A DNA stretch of 34,607 nucleotides from Bacillota bacterium (GTDB lineage: Bacteria; Bacillota; Clostridia; Peptostreptococcales; Anaerovoracaceae): positions 1 to 34,607 of the forward strand of contig JAAVYD010000101.1 of NCBI GenBank assembly GCA_022790955.1, written 5' to 3'. Both the position numbers and the translations under genes were made by a program. The notes under the pieces are model-generated. The model saw nothing but the letters and a program-made list of their open reading frames with translations. It searched no databases and was not told the DNA's origin. Of the stretch, positions 16,495 through 24,944 are shown piece by piece (the stretch's first letter is position 1; each line of letters begins with the position of its first letter).

Positions 16495-16816
16495 TGAAAA
16501 CAAACAAATAGTAGTCAATGCGTTGATTAAGGTAATGGAAGGGGCTCCCGGATCAAATTCTCAGAAAAGCTATCAAAATGATTCTCAGGTTCAATATCAG
16601 GATAGAGATGTGTCTGCGCAGAAATTTAGTATTTGGCTGAATTATGTAAATAAAGTATTAGATATTTCATATAGTCATATAGGTTTTAATGATATTTTGG
16701 AAACGAAAATAAGAATAAGCAGATTATCTTCCGAGGTAGGATTATCTAATAAGCAGCGTGTTACTCAGATTTATCAGGAGATCTTTAATTTAGCGCAAAA
16801 AATTGCGCACAGTTAA
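16487..16816 (+). CDS. Small soluble protein paired with the membrane protein
   Basis: I do not recognise this 109-residue polar, mostly helical protein. It has an N-terminal segment (NKQIVVNALIKVMEG), a Q/S/N-rich linker (about 22-45) and a helical C-terminal half (FSIWLNYVNKVLDI to IFNLAQKIAHS). The start at 16487 is set by GGAGG 7 bases upstream. It overlaps the preceding membrane-protein gene by 8 bases, and the hsdR start follows 31 bases after it. Translational coupling suggests it binds the membrane protein's cytoplasmic tail, by inference only. Confidence 0.6.
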   Translation: MNNENKQIVVNALIKVMEGAPGSNSQKSYQNDSQVQYQDRDVSAQKFSIWLNYVNKVLDISYSHIGFNDILETKIRISRLSSEVGLSNKQRVTQIYQEIFNLAQKIAHS

Positions 16817-16847
16817 TAATATTTATCATTGTAAGAGGAAAATGTTC

Positions 16848-19800
16848 ATGTCAATTTATTACAACGAATCCAACTACGAATCCGCGATTATAGAGTTATT
16901 TCAAAATATGGGTTACCGTTATATCTACGGTCCGGATGTTGACAGGGATTATCGCAGTCCTTTATACGAGAGCGAGCTTACGGAAGCGCTTTACCGTCTG
17001 AATCCTGATATGCCGGACGATGCTATTGCTGACGCTGTATATAAGCTGAAAAATTTTGAAAACGCAGAGTTAGTGCAGAAGAACTCTGTTTTTACGGATT
17101 ATTTTCAGAACGGTGTTGAGGTCAGATATTTTGAAAAGGGTGAGGAGTGTTCGGGTCTTGTGTATCTGGTGGATTATAAGGATACCGATAATAATTCTTT
17201 TATAATTTCCAATCAATGGACGTTTACGGAGAACAGCAGCAAGCGCGCGGATATAATTCTGTTTTTAAACGGTCTGCCGATAGTTCTTATGGAATTGAAA
17301 TCGCCGTCAAGGGCGGAAACGGATGCGTCGGAAGCCTACCTGCAGATCAGGAATTATATTCATGAGATCCCGTCGATGTTTATTTATAACTGCATATGCG
17401 TTATGAGCGATCATCTGACGTCAAAAGCAGGGACTATTACCTCCGGCGAGGATCGTTTTATGGAGTGGAAGACTAAAGACGGCAGTTATGAGAATACTCA
17501 ATTTGCTCAGTTTGACACGTTTTTTGAAGGGATATTCGAGCGTGAACGGCTGCTCGATATTATTAAAAATTTTATCTGTTTTTCTAATGAAGGGTTGAAT
17601 CGGTTTAAGATATTGGCAGGTTATCATCAGTATTTTGCGGTGAATAAGGCTGTAATCTCTACGCAGAAAGCAGCCGAAACGGACGGTAAGGGTGGTGTTT
17701 TCTGGCATACACAGGGCAGCGGGAAGTCTTTATCTATGGTATTTTACGCTCATTTGCTGCAGGAAAAACTGGACAGCCCTACTGTTGTGGTGATTACTGA
17801 CAGAAACGACCTCGACGATCAGCTTTACGGTCAATTTGCTAAGTGCAGGGATTTTTTAAGGCAGGAGCCTGTGCATGCCGAGAGCAGGGCGCATTTAAAA
17901 GAATGGCTTAACGGACGAAAAGCGAACGGCATAATTTTTACTACTATGCAGAAATTCGAGGAATCGGCGGAGCCGTTATCTGAACGCAGGAATATTGTCG
18001 TGATGGCTGACGAAGCCCACAGGAGCCAGTATGGGCTGAGAGAAAAGGTCGACGTGAAAACGGGCAGAATTAAAGTCGGGACTGCGAGAATCATAAGAAA
18101 CAGCCTGCCGAACGCTGTATATATAGGATTTACGGGCACGCCTGTTTCTGAAAGCGACAGGAATACGCGTGAGGTATTCGGCGATTATATCGATATTTAC
18201 GATATGACTCAGGCGGTAGAGGACGGAGCTACCCGCCCTGTTTATTATGAAAGCCGGGTCATTAAGCTGAAATTAAACGAAGAAACTCTGCGGCTCATTG
18301 ACGCGGAATATGATATTATGGCTGAAAACGCGAATCCTAATGTCGTTCAAAAAAGCAAGCGGGAGCTCGGGCAGATGGAAGCCGTGCTCGGAAACGACGA
18401 AACTATTAATTCTCTTGTGAATGATATTATAGATCATTATGAAAATAACCGCGAAAATCTGCTTACGGGCAAAGCTATGATTGTGGCTTATTCTCGCGCT
18501 GCCGCTATGAAAATATACAGGCGGATCTTACAGCTTCGTCCCGGCTGGAACGAAAAGATCGCCGTTGTTATGACCGAAAGCAATAAAGATCCCGAGGAGT
18601 GGCGTTCTGTGATAGGGAATAAGCGTTACAGAGATGAGCTGGCGCAGAAGTTTAAGGATAATGAAAGTCCACTTAAGATTGCTGTTGTGGTCGATATGTG
18701 GCTTACGGGATTTGACGTTCCGTCGCTTGCTACCATGTATATGTATAAGCCGATGAAAGGGCATAATCTTATGCAGGCGATCGCTCGTGTAAACAGAGTC
18801 TTTAAAGATAAAGAAGGCGGTCTGATCGTGGATTATGTGGGGATCGCCGCTGCGCTTAAAGAAGCTATGAACGATTACACGGCTCGGGATAAGAAGAATT
18901 ACGGAGATACCGATGTATCGAAAGCAGCGTATCCTAAGTTTTTGGAAAAACTGTCTGTCTGCAGAGATATATTTCACGGCTATGATTATTCTGAATTTAT
19001 CACCGGCACAGACCTGCAGCGTTCAAAGATTATCAGCGGAGCTTTGAATTTTATTATAGCTGCCGATAAGGAACAGGAACGTGAACATTACAGGAAAGAA
19101 GCGCTCGCGCTTAAACAGGCGTTATCTCTGTGTTCATCTCTGGCGGATGAAAATGATCGTATAGAAGCCGCATTTTTTGAAGTTGTGCGGATATCTTTAA
19201 CCCGCCTTATAAATCAGGGCGGGAAAACATCAATATCATTATCGGAAATGAACGCTCATATTAACGAGCTGCTTAAAGCGAGTATTAAAAGCGAAGGCGT
19301 TATAAACTTATTTTCAGATATATCTCAGGAGTTTTCTCTGTTTGATCCGAAATTTCTCGAGGAAATTTCTAAAATGAAAGAAAAAAACCTTGCGGTAGAG
19401 CTTTTGAAAAAGCTGATAGCGGAGCAGGTAAGGATTTATAAAAGATCAAATGTAGTTAAATCTGAAAAATTCAGCGAAATTATTCAGAATATAATGAACC
19501 GTTATTTGAACGGAATGCTGACTAACGAGCAGGTGATAGAGGAACTTCTGAATCTTGCAAAGCAGATTGCAGAGGCTCAAAAAGAAGGAGAACAGCTTGG
19601 ACTTACCGCAGACGAATTGGCGTTTTACGATGCTCTTACAAAACCGCGGGCGATAAAGGATTTTTATGAGAATGAGGAATTAATAGCGCTTACAAAGGAA
19701 TTGGCAGATTCTTTAAGGAAAAACCGCACTATCGACTGGCAGAAACGGGAATCGGCGAGAGCCGGGATGCGCATGATGATAAAGAAACTTTTAAAAAAGC

Positions 19801-19991
19801 ACCGTTATCCGCCGGAAGGCATGGAAGACGCGATAAAAACGGTTATGACGCAGTGCGAGTTATGGGCTGACAGTGAAGATATGGAAAGTAATGTTATTTC
19901 TTTAAATAGAAATGAAGCGTATAATTATGAAACAGAGCGGGTGATAGCAGCAGAAATATCGGAATTTTATAATGTTGATAAGAAAAATTGA
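16848..19991 (+). CDS. hsdR: Type I restriction endonuclease subunit HsdR
   Basis: This protein of 1047 residues is the motor and nuclease subunit. The PD-(D/E)xK nuclease is near the N-terminus (D in KRADIILFLNG and E-x-K in LPIVLMELKSP, about 133-150). The SF2 helicase domains follow: Walker A TQGSGKS (about 285), ADEAHRSQYG (about 385), FTGTPVSES, then the second RecA domain with WLTGFDVPSL and QAIARVNRVFKDKEGG. A C-terminal helical region contacts HsdM. Start ATG 16848 has AGAGGA 8 bases upstream; an earlier in-frame start would overlap the previous gene. Codon style is GC-richer like hsdM, unlike the PIN-hsdS segment. The gene looks intact and should cut unmodified DNA after translocation. 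Confidence 0.95.
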   Translation: MSIYYNESNYESAIIELFQNMGYRYIYGPDVDRDYRSPLYESELTEALYRLNPDMPDDAIADAVYKLKNFENAELVQKNSVFTDYFQNGVEVRYFEKGEECSGLVYLVDYKDTDNNSFIISNQWTFTENSSKRADIILFLNGLPIVLMELKSPSRAETDASEAYLQIRNYIHEIPSMFIYNCICVMSDHLTSKAGTITSGEDRFMEWKTKDGSYENTQFAQFDTFFEGIFERERLLDIIKNFICFSNEGLNRFKILAGYHQYFAVNKAVISTQKAAETDGKGGVFWHTQGSGKSLSMVFYAHLLQEKLDSPTVVVITDRNDLDDQLYGQFAKCRDFLRQEPVHAESRAHLKEWLNGRKANGIIFTTMQKFEESAEPLSERRNIVVMADEAHRSQYGLREKVDVKTGRIKVGTARIIRNSLPNAVYIGFTGTPVSESDRNTREVFGDYIDIYDMTQAVEDGATRPVYYESRVIKLKLNEETLRLIDAEYDIMAENANPNVVQKSKRELGQMEAVLGNDETINSLVNDIIDHYENNRENLLTGKAMIVAYSRAAAMKIYRRILQLRPGWNEKIAVVMTESNKDPEEWRSVIGNKRYRDELAQKFKDNESPLKIAVVVDMWLTGFDVPSLATMYMYKPMKGHNLMQAIARVNRVFKDKEGGLIVDYVGIAAALKEAMNDYTARDKKNYGDTDVSKAAYPKFLEKLSVCRDIFHGYDYSEFITGTDLQRSKIISGALNFIIAADKEQEREHYRKEALALKQALSLCSSLADENDRIEAAFFEVVRISLTRLINQGGKTSISLSEMNAHINELLKASIKSEGVINLFSDISQEFSLFDPKFLEEISKMKEKNLAVELLKKLIAEQVRIYKRSNVVKSEKFSEIIQNIMNRYLNGMLTNEQVIEELLNLAKQIAEAQKEGEQLGLTADELAFYDALTKPRAIKDFYENEELIALTKELADSLRKNRTIDWQKRESARAGMRMMIKKLLKKHRYPPEGMEDAIKTVMTQCELWADSEDMESNVISLNRNEAYNYETERVIAAEISEFYNVDKKN

Positions 19992-20086
19992 TTATTTGAT
20001 GATATAAATATTTTTATGGTATAATAACAATAATCTTCAAATCAAATGAATCTAATTCAGTATTTTAAATATAAATACGATTAGAC

Positions 20087-20121
20087 AAAAAACTTCTTCT
20101 GGATTTCAGAGGAAGTTTTTT
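20087..20121. terminator. Bidirectional terminator between hsdR and the XRE gene
   Basis: AAAAAACTTC (20087-20096) pairs with GAAGTTTTTT (20112-20121), with further pairing inside the stem. T-runs are present on both strands, serving hsdR (+) and the XRE regulator gene (-). Confidence 0.85.
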
Positions 20122-20152
20122 GGCGTCTTAATTTAATATATATTGATATTTT

Positions 20153-20659
20153 TTATCCATTAATTGTTTTTTCATCGTTGTCGTCTGTAATATTCGAGGC
20201 AGATAATTTTGTGCTGCGCGCAGAATCTGAGCGACTTTTTATATATGCGGCTTCAGCTTCTTTAACGCTGTCGGTAAGTTTTTCTGTCTGTTCTCTTTTT
20301 AAACTCAGCGCATCCGAAATAAAGCCGTCTATTACGTTTCTTGATTTTTCGTCAAGTTTCTGATAGGTGATTATAATGCTTTTTATAGTTTCATATAATG
20401 GATTTTCTTTTGTCAGCAGATCGTTTATGCATTCTGTAAAATCGTCCTCCTGGGTTTTATGTTCCGAGCCTCTGCCGCTTACAAGCCATTCATAATTAAT
20501 ATTAAATTCGCGGCAAATGCTTTTAATAGTTCTTTCCGAAGGAACTTTTGTTCCTGATTCCATCTGAGAAATAAAATTTCTTGATAATTCTATTTTGGAA
20601 GCAAATTCTTCCTGCGTTAAATTATTATCCAGCCGGATTTTTCTGATTCTTGTTTTCAA
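20153..20659 (-). CDS. XRE-family repressor (SinR/phage-type HTH)
   Basis: This 168-residue protein has an N-terminal HTH_3 domain (about 3-60, LTQEEFASKIELSRNFISQM then GTKVPSERTIKSICREFNI, ending YEWLVSGRG). A linker and a helical C-terminal domain (about 75-135) for oligomerisation follow, then a polar tail. It is divergent from the envelope operon starting at 20791, and the 130-bp gap contains overlapping promoters with a symmetric operator. The likely role is to repress both its own gene and the operon. Regulators of this shape (HTH plus the WL(V/L)xGxG motif) are common in phages and clostridial genomes; no other phage genes are present, so I read it as a chromosomal regulator. Confidence 0.88.
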   Translation of the reverse strand: MKTRIRKIRLDNNLTQEEFASKIELSRNFISQMESGTKVPSERTIKSICREFNINYEWLVSGRGSEHKTQEDDFTECINDLLTKENPLYETIKSIIITYQKLDEKSRNVIDGFISDALSLKREQTEKLTDSVKEAEAAYIKSRSDSARSTKLSASNITDDNDEKTING

Positions 20660-20688
20660 GTCAAAGTCACCATCCTTTTATATAAATA

Positions 20689-20755
20689 ATTATAACTCTA
20701 AAAGTCCCTTAGTCAACAAAAATATGTTGACAAATAGTTACTTGGGGACTATACT
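20689..20755. promoter_or_regulatory. Divergent promoters sharing a symmetric operator
   Basis: Plus strand: TTGACA (20727-20732), 17-base spacer, TATACT (20750-20755). Minus strand: TTGACT (20716-20711), 16-base spacer, TATAAT (20694-20689). Both -35 boxes lie in the perfect inverted repeat GTCAACA (20712-20718) / TGTTGAC (20725-20731). A second, outer repeat AGTCCC (20703-20708) / GGGACT (20745-20750) shares nearly the same axis. One XRE dimer or tetramer could block both promoters. Confidence 0.82.
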
Positions 20756-20790
20756 ATATTTACAAGTAAACAATAAAGGGAGTGAAGATT

Positions 20791-20967
20791 ATGGTAAAGA
20801 AGTGTGATCTGCGAAAAATGGTTCAGGTTCTTATGCAGCTCGATTCTAAAAGCCTGCTTTTGATTGACAGCGGCGCAAAGTTGCTTTTGGCAAGACAGAA
20901 TATGGATAAGCAAGCGGATAACAAGAAAATAGATTATTCTGCAAAGCATACAGGGAGGACAGCGTGA
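20791..20967 (+). CDS. Small protein leading the envelope operon
   Basis: I do not recognise this 58-residue soluble, lysine-rich protein. It has a helical N-terminal part (LRKMVQVLMQLDSKSLLLI) followed by SGAKLLLARQNMDKQ and a polar tail. Start 20791 is chosen because AAAGGGAG lies 7 bases upstream. It is the first gene after the strong promoter at 20727-20755, and no terminator separates it from the D-aspartate ligase gene 64 bases on. Small proteins divergent from XRE genes can be anti-repressors, so it may modulate the XRE regulator, by inference. Confidence 0.65.
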   Translation: MVKKCDLRKMVQVLMQLDSKSLLLIDSGAKLLLARQNMDKQADNKKIDYSAKHTGRTA

Positions 20968-21031
20968 TACAGGTTAGTTTACGGTGTATAGAGTGCGCAG
21001 TTAGAAAATATTAATATATGAGGAGGAAATT

Positions 21032-22264
21032 ATGCTAAAGGAAGAAACAGAAGAAGATGTGGACTTTGTTCCAGTGATTTTGGGCGGCGATATTACCGCA
21101 TACAGTCTTGCACGCAGTTTTCATGAGGAATACGGTATAAAGAGCGTTGCGGTCAGTATGTTGAAAAGTGTAATGATATCATATTCAAGCATAATTGAAA
21201 ACATCGTGGAAACCGATATGGACAACGGTGAGAATTTTGTTAGACGTCTGGTTGAAATAGCGGGGCGTTATCCAAAAAGAAAGCGGCTTCTTTTAGCGTG
21301 CGGCGATTGGTATGTGCGTTTGATAGCAGAGAATCGCGATGAGCTGGAAAGCTATTACATAATACCTTATATTGGGGAAGAACTTCTCAATCGTCTTGTG
21401 CTCAAAAATTCTTTTTACGATATATGCGAGGAAATCGGCGTGCCGTATCCTGAAACTTTTGTTTACGACTGTAGCGATCCGAAACCTCTTGATTTTAAAT
21501 TTTCATATCCGGTTATCGCTAAGCCGGCTTCTTCCGCGGCTTATCATTATGCGGATTTTAGGGGAAAAAAGAAGGTGTTCTGCCTGGAAACGGAAGCCGA
21601 ATTATCCGCAATGCTTAAAAATCTCAGCGAGAGCAGTTATGATTATAAATTTCTGATTCAGGACAGGATTCCGGGTCCGGATGACAATATGCGAATACTT
21701 ACATGCTACTGTGATCGATTTGGCAAGGTTAGATTTTTTTCTTCGGGTCATGTGCTAATGGAAGAAAATACAGATATGGGAATAGGAAATCCCGTAGCTA
21801 TTATTAACGATATTAATACTGAAATCATGGAAAATGCAAAACGCCTGCTTGAATATGTCGGGTATAAAGGATTCGCTAATTTTGATATCAAATACGATGA
21901 GAGGGATCATTCTTACAGGTTTTTTGAAATAAATACGCGTCTTGGGCGCAGCAATTATTATGTTACTGGCAGCGGATTTAATGCGGTAAAGTGGATTGTA
22001 GACGATCTTATTTATGAAAAGGATTTTGACGGAGAAACCATCGTAGCCGATAACGAAGACAGTCTTTATACGGTAGTGCCGAAAAAAGTTCTTACGGATA
22101 ATGTTAAAGACGAAAAACTGAAAAAGAGAATAAGTGATCTTTGGAATAAGGGATGCGTTCACAATCCCATAGATTATTCCGGTGATAAAAATTTGATGCA
22201 TCGCTTATATCCGATTTATTTTGCTCGGAAACAGAAAAAGAAATTTAAACGGCAGGGTTTATAA
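21032..22264 (+). CDS. ATP-grasp D-aspartate ligase (Aslfm-like)
   Basis: This 410-residue ATP-grasp protein closely follows, from memory, the Enterococcus faecium D-aspartate ligase Aslfm. Matching stretches include VPVILGGDITAYSLARSFHE at the start, PYIGEELLNRLVLKNSFY, CEEIGVPYPETF, the ATP-binding FSYPVIAKPASSA, LIQDRIPGPDDNMRIL, GFANFDIKYDERD and the metal-binding FEINTRLGRSNYYVT. Aslfm activates the beta-carboxyl of D-Asp and joins it to the lysine side chain of UDP-MurNAc-pentapeptide, giving the D-Asp/D-Asn peptidoglycan cross-bridge. The downstream AsnB and aspartate racemase support this. AGGAGG lies 6 bases before the ATG. If the organism's peptidoglycan has diaminopimelate instead of lysine, another acceptor would be needed. 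Confidence 0.82.
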   Translation: MLKEETEEDVDFVPVILGGDITAYSLARSFHEEYGIKSVAVSMLKSVMISYSSIIENIVETDMDNGENFVRRLVEIAGRYPKRKRLLLACGDWYVRLIAENRDELESYYIIPYIGEELLNRLVLKNSFYDICEEIGVPYPETFVYDCSDPKPLDFKFSYPVIAKPASSAAYHYADFRGKKKVFCLETEAELSAMLKNLSESSYDYKFLIQDRIPGPDDNMRILTCYCDRFGKVRFFSSGHVLMEENTDMGIGNPVAIINDINTEIMENAKRLLEYVGYKGFANFDIKYDERDHSYRFFEINTRLGRSNYYVTGSGFNAVKWIVDDLIYEKDFDGETIVADNEDSLYTVVPKKVLTDNVKDEKLKKRISDLWNKGCVHNPIDYSGDKNLMHRLYPIYFARKQKKKFKRQGL

Positions 22265-22287
22265 GATAAAAGACAGAGGTGATTTTT

Positions 22288-24129
22288 ATGTGCGGGTTTG
22301 TCGGCTTTTTAGACAGTAATATTTCGTATTCATCTGAAAATATAGTGCGTGATATGGCTGATAGAATCATACACCGCGGACCGGATTCCGACGGATATTT
22401 CTGTGAAAAAAATGTTGGGATGGGTTTTCGCCGACTTTCTATAATTGATTTGAGTAACGGCGGTCAGCCGATTTATAATGAGGATAAAAATCTTGTAATT
22501 ACTTATAACGGCGAAGTTTACAATTTTATGGAATTGCGCAGAGATTTGCTCGCTCAGGGGCATATTTTTAAAACGAACACTGATACGGAAGTGCTTATTC
22601 ACGGATACGAGCAGTGGGGAACAGAACTTCCTGAAAAGCTCAGGGGCATGTTCGCTTTCGTTATATATGACAGAAAGCGGGAAATGTTGTTCGGCGCGCG
22701 GGATATTTTCGGCATTAAGCCGTTTTATTATTATAATAATAATGGTACGTTTCTTTATGGAAGCGAGATTAAGGCTTTTAACGTTCATCCTAATTTCTGC
22801 AAGAAGTTTAACAGAAGACTGCTTCCCGCATATCTTTGTTTTGAGTATATTCCGGGCATTGAAACTCTTTTTGAAAATGTATACAAACTGCCGGCAGGAT
22901 GTTATTTTACATATCGTAACGATAAGCTGGAAGTACAGCGTTATTTTAATATCAGATATAATATTGACAGGAACAGAAGCGCAGAGCAGTGGGAAGACGA
23001 TATCGAAAGAATTTTCCGCGAATCCTGCAAGGTTCACTGTGTCAGCGATGTGGAGGTCGGCTGCTTTTTAAGCAGCGGTGTGGATTCAAGCTACGTTACG
23101 CGGCTGCTGAAGGAGGATATGCCTGTAAAGGCGTTTTCGATAGGCTATGCGGAGGAGCGTTACAGCGAGCTTCCCCATGCGAAAGAGCTTGCCGATAAAA
23201 TCGGAGTGGAGCATATTTCCCGGAAAATAACGGCAAAGGAATTCTTTGATGCGGTGCCTGCTGTTCAGTATCATATGGACGAGCCGCTGCCAAATCCGTC
23301 GGCTGTGCCTCTTTATTATCTCACGCAGACGGCGGCAGAATACGTAAAGGTTGTGTTGTCCGGAGAAGGAGCGGATGAGCTGTTCGGCGGTTATAATTAT
23401 TATAAAGAATGCTTGGATTTTGCACGCTATATGAAGCTGCCCCAGGCGGTGAGGGACGCATTCGGCGCCGCGGCGGAAAGGCTGCCGGGTTTTCACGGAC
23501 GAAGGTTTCTTTTGCGAGGACGGCTGCCTCTTGAAAAGCGTTATATAAGAAATAATTATGTTTATCATTATACGGAATTGAATAAATATCTCAGGGAAGA
23601 TTGCGGGCAATTCAGACCTCATGAGTTGACAAGATGTTTTTTTGACGAAGTTGCAGGTGAAGATGAAGTTACGCGTATGCAGTATGCAGATATATGTACG
23701 TGGCTGCCTTTTGATATTCTGCAGAAAGCGGATAAGATGAGTATGGCGGCTTCTCTGGAGCTGCGTGTTCCGTTTCTTGACAGAAAAGTGCTCGGTCTGG
23801 CTATGAGGATTCCTTCTGAATATCGCGTTACTAAGAAAATTACAAAGACGGCGCTGAGGCGGGCTGCCGGGCGTGTTCTTCCGGAGAAATCGGCGAAAAT
23901 GCCTAAGATAGGATTTATTACGCCTCTTAACGAGTGGATGCGCAGGGACGAATTTTACATGCGTATATACGAAGTATTTGAAAGCAGTGAGGCGAAAGAA
24001 TTTTTCAGGACCGAGGAGATAATAAAGATGCTGAAACGTCATAAGGATGGTTACGACGGCGGTATGAAACGTATATGGAGCGTATATTGTTTTCTGATCT
24101 GGTACAGAGGATTTTTTGATGTTCTGTGA
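22288..24129 (+). CDS. asnB: Glutamine-hydrolysing asparagine synthetase, probable D-Asp amidase
   Basis: This 613-residue class II amidotransferase starts at ATG 22288 so that Cys2 of MCGFVGFLDS becomes the N-terminal nucleophile; an upstream ATG at 22279 would bury it. RBS AGAGGTG is 8 bases before. The glutaminase domain (1-200) contains RGPDSDG, RRLSIIDLSNGGQPI, NGEVYNF and TDTEVLIHGYE. The synthetase domain has the PP-loop FLSSGVDSSYV (about 260) and SGEGADELFGGY. In cross-bridge-forming bacteria an AsnB homologue (AsnH) amidates D-Asp to D-Asn, and related ones amidate peptidoglycan stem residues. Sitting between the ligase and the racemase, this copy is more likely an envelope enzyme than a free-asparagine enzyme, though that cannot be proven from sequence. 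Confidence 0.9.
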   Translation: MCGFVGFLDSNISYSSENIVRDMADRIIHRGPDSDGYFCEKNVGMGFRRLSIIDLSNGGQPIYNEDKNLVITYNGEVYNFMELRRDLLAQGHIFKTNTDTEVLIHGYEQWGTELPEKLRGMFAFVIYDRKREMLFGARDIFGIKPFYYYNNNGTFLYGSEIKAFNVHPNFCKKFNRRLLPAYLCFEYIPGIETLFENVYKLPAGCYFTYRNDKLEVQRYFNIRYNIDRNRSAEQWEDDIERIFRESCKVHCVSDVEVGCFLSSGVDSSYVTRLLKEDMPVKAFSIGYAEERYSELPHAKELADKIGVEHISRKITAKEFFDAVPAVQYHMDEPLPNPSAVPLYYLTQTAAEYVKVVLSGEGADELFGGYNYYKECLDFARYMKLPQAVRDAFGAAAERLPGFHGRRFLLRGRLPLEKRYIRNNYVYHYTELNKYLREDCGQFRPHELTRCFFDEVAGEDEVTRMQYADICTWLPFDILQKADKMSMAASLELRVPFLDRKVLGLAMRIPSEYRVTKKITKTALRRAAGRVLPEKSAKMPKIGFITPLNEWMRRDEFYMRIYEVFESSEAKEFFRTEEIIKMLKRHKDGYDGGMKRIWSVYCFLIWYRGFFDVL

Positions 24130-24170
24130 ATTTCATCAGAGAAACAATTATAACAGGAAAGAATGATTAT

Positions 24171-24941
24171 ATGAAACAGGGAATGAATAAAGAAAATAAA
24201 TTGATCGGAGTGCTCGGAGGGCTTGGTCCGTGGGCGACGAGCGGGTTTTTTGAAATGGTGTTGGAAGAAACGGCGGCAAGATGCGATCAGGATTATCCGG
24301 ATCTTATGATAATTAACCGATCGACTACGCCGGACAGGACGTCGTATCTGCTGAAAAAGAGCGGCGTATCTCCGGTGAAATATATGGCGGAAGATGCAGC
24401 GCGTTTGGAAAAGGCTGGCTGCGGCGCTATAGTGATACCGTGCAATACATCTCATATTTATTATGATAAAATTGCGGACAGGGTCAGTATACAGGTGGTG
24501 AATTTAATAAAAGAAGTTGCGGCGGAAGGGAATCTGTGCGGCATGAGAAGGATAGGAATAATGTGTACAGAAGGAACACGCGTAAGCCGTCTTTACGATG
24601 TAGCTGCGGAACGAAATTTTATGCAGTGCGTATATCCGTCGGAAATAGGGCAGAAGTACGTAAATTCTCTTATTTACGATGATGTAAAAGCAGGAAGGAA
24701 GCCGGTAAGGAAAAAAATCATTGATGTATTTGACGAACTGCTTTCACGGGGCTGCGACGGCATTGTGCTGGGATGTACGGAATTATCGGTGGCTTATCGA
24801 CTGCTCGCTCTTGAAAGAAGTTATGCGAATGTGTTGGATTCGCTCAGGATCCTTGCAAGGCGGACTGTAGAAATATCTGGAAAAAGGCTGAAGATGACCG
24901 GACTTGCGGGCAGTAATACTTCAAATAAAAGGATTTCGTAG
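24171..24941 (+). CDS. Aspartate/glutamate racemase family protein
   Basis: This 256-residue cofactor-independent racemase has the two catalytic cysteines in VIPCNTSH (about residue 88) and LGCTEL (about 200). GVLGGLGPWATSGFFEMV at the start and NRSTTPDRTSYLL are typical of aspartate racemase. It would convert L-Asp to D-Asp for the ligase at 21032. The ATG at 24171 follows AGGAAAG by about 8 bases; a GTG at 24126 overlapping the asnB stop is possible but has no good site. It is followed by the flippase gene after 3 bases, so they are translated together. Confidence 0.88.
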   Translation: MKQGMNKENKLIGVLGGLGPWATSGFFEMVLEETAARCDQDYPDLMIINRSTTPDRTSYLLKKSGVSPVKYMAEDAARLEKAGCGAIVIPCNTSHIYYDKIADRVSIQVVNLIKEVAAEGNLCGMRRIGIMCTEGTRVSRLYDVAAERNFMQCVYPSEIGQKYVNSLIYDDVKAGRKPVRKKIIDVFDELLSRGCDGIVLGCTELSVAYRLLALERSYANVLDSLRILARRTVEISGKRLKMTGLAGSNTSNKRIS

Positions 24942-24944
24942 ATA

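Noticed and set aside
20153..20967. Remnant of a prophage around the XRE gene
   Set aside because: No integrase, structural or replication genes are present, and the regulator faces a coherent envelope operon.
22330..24042. Minus-strand frames of 235 and 318 residues inside asnB
   Set aside because: They are shadows of a complete asparagine synthetase and show no recognisable domain.
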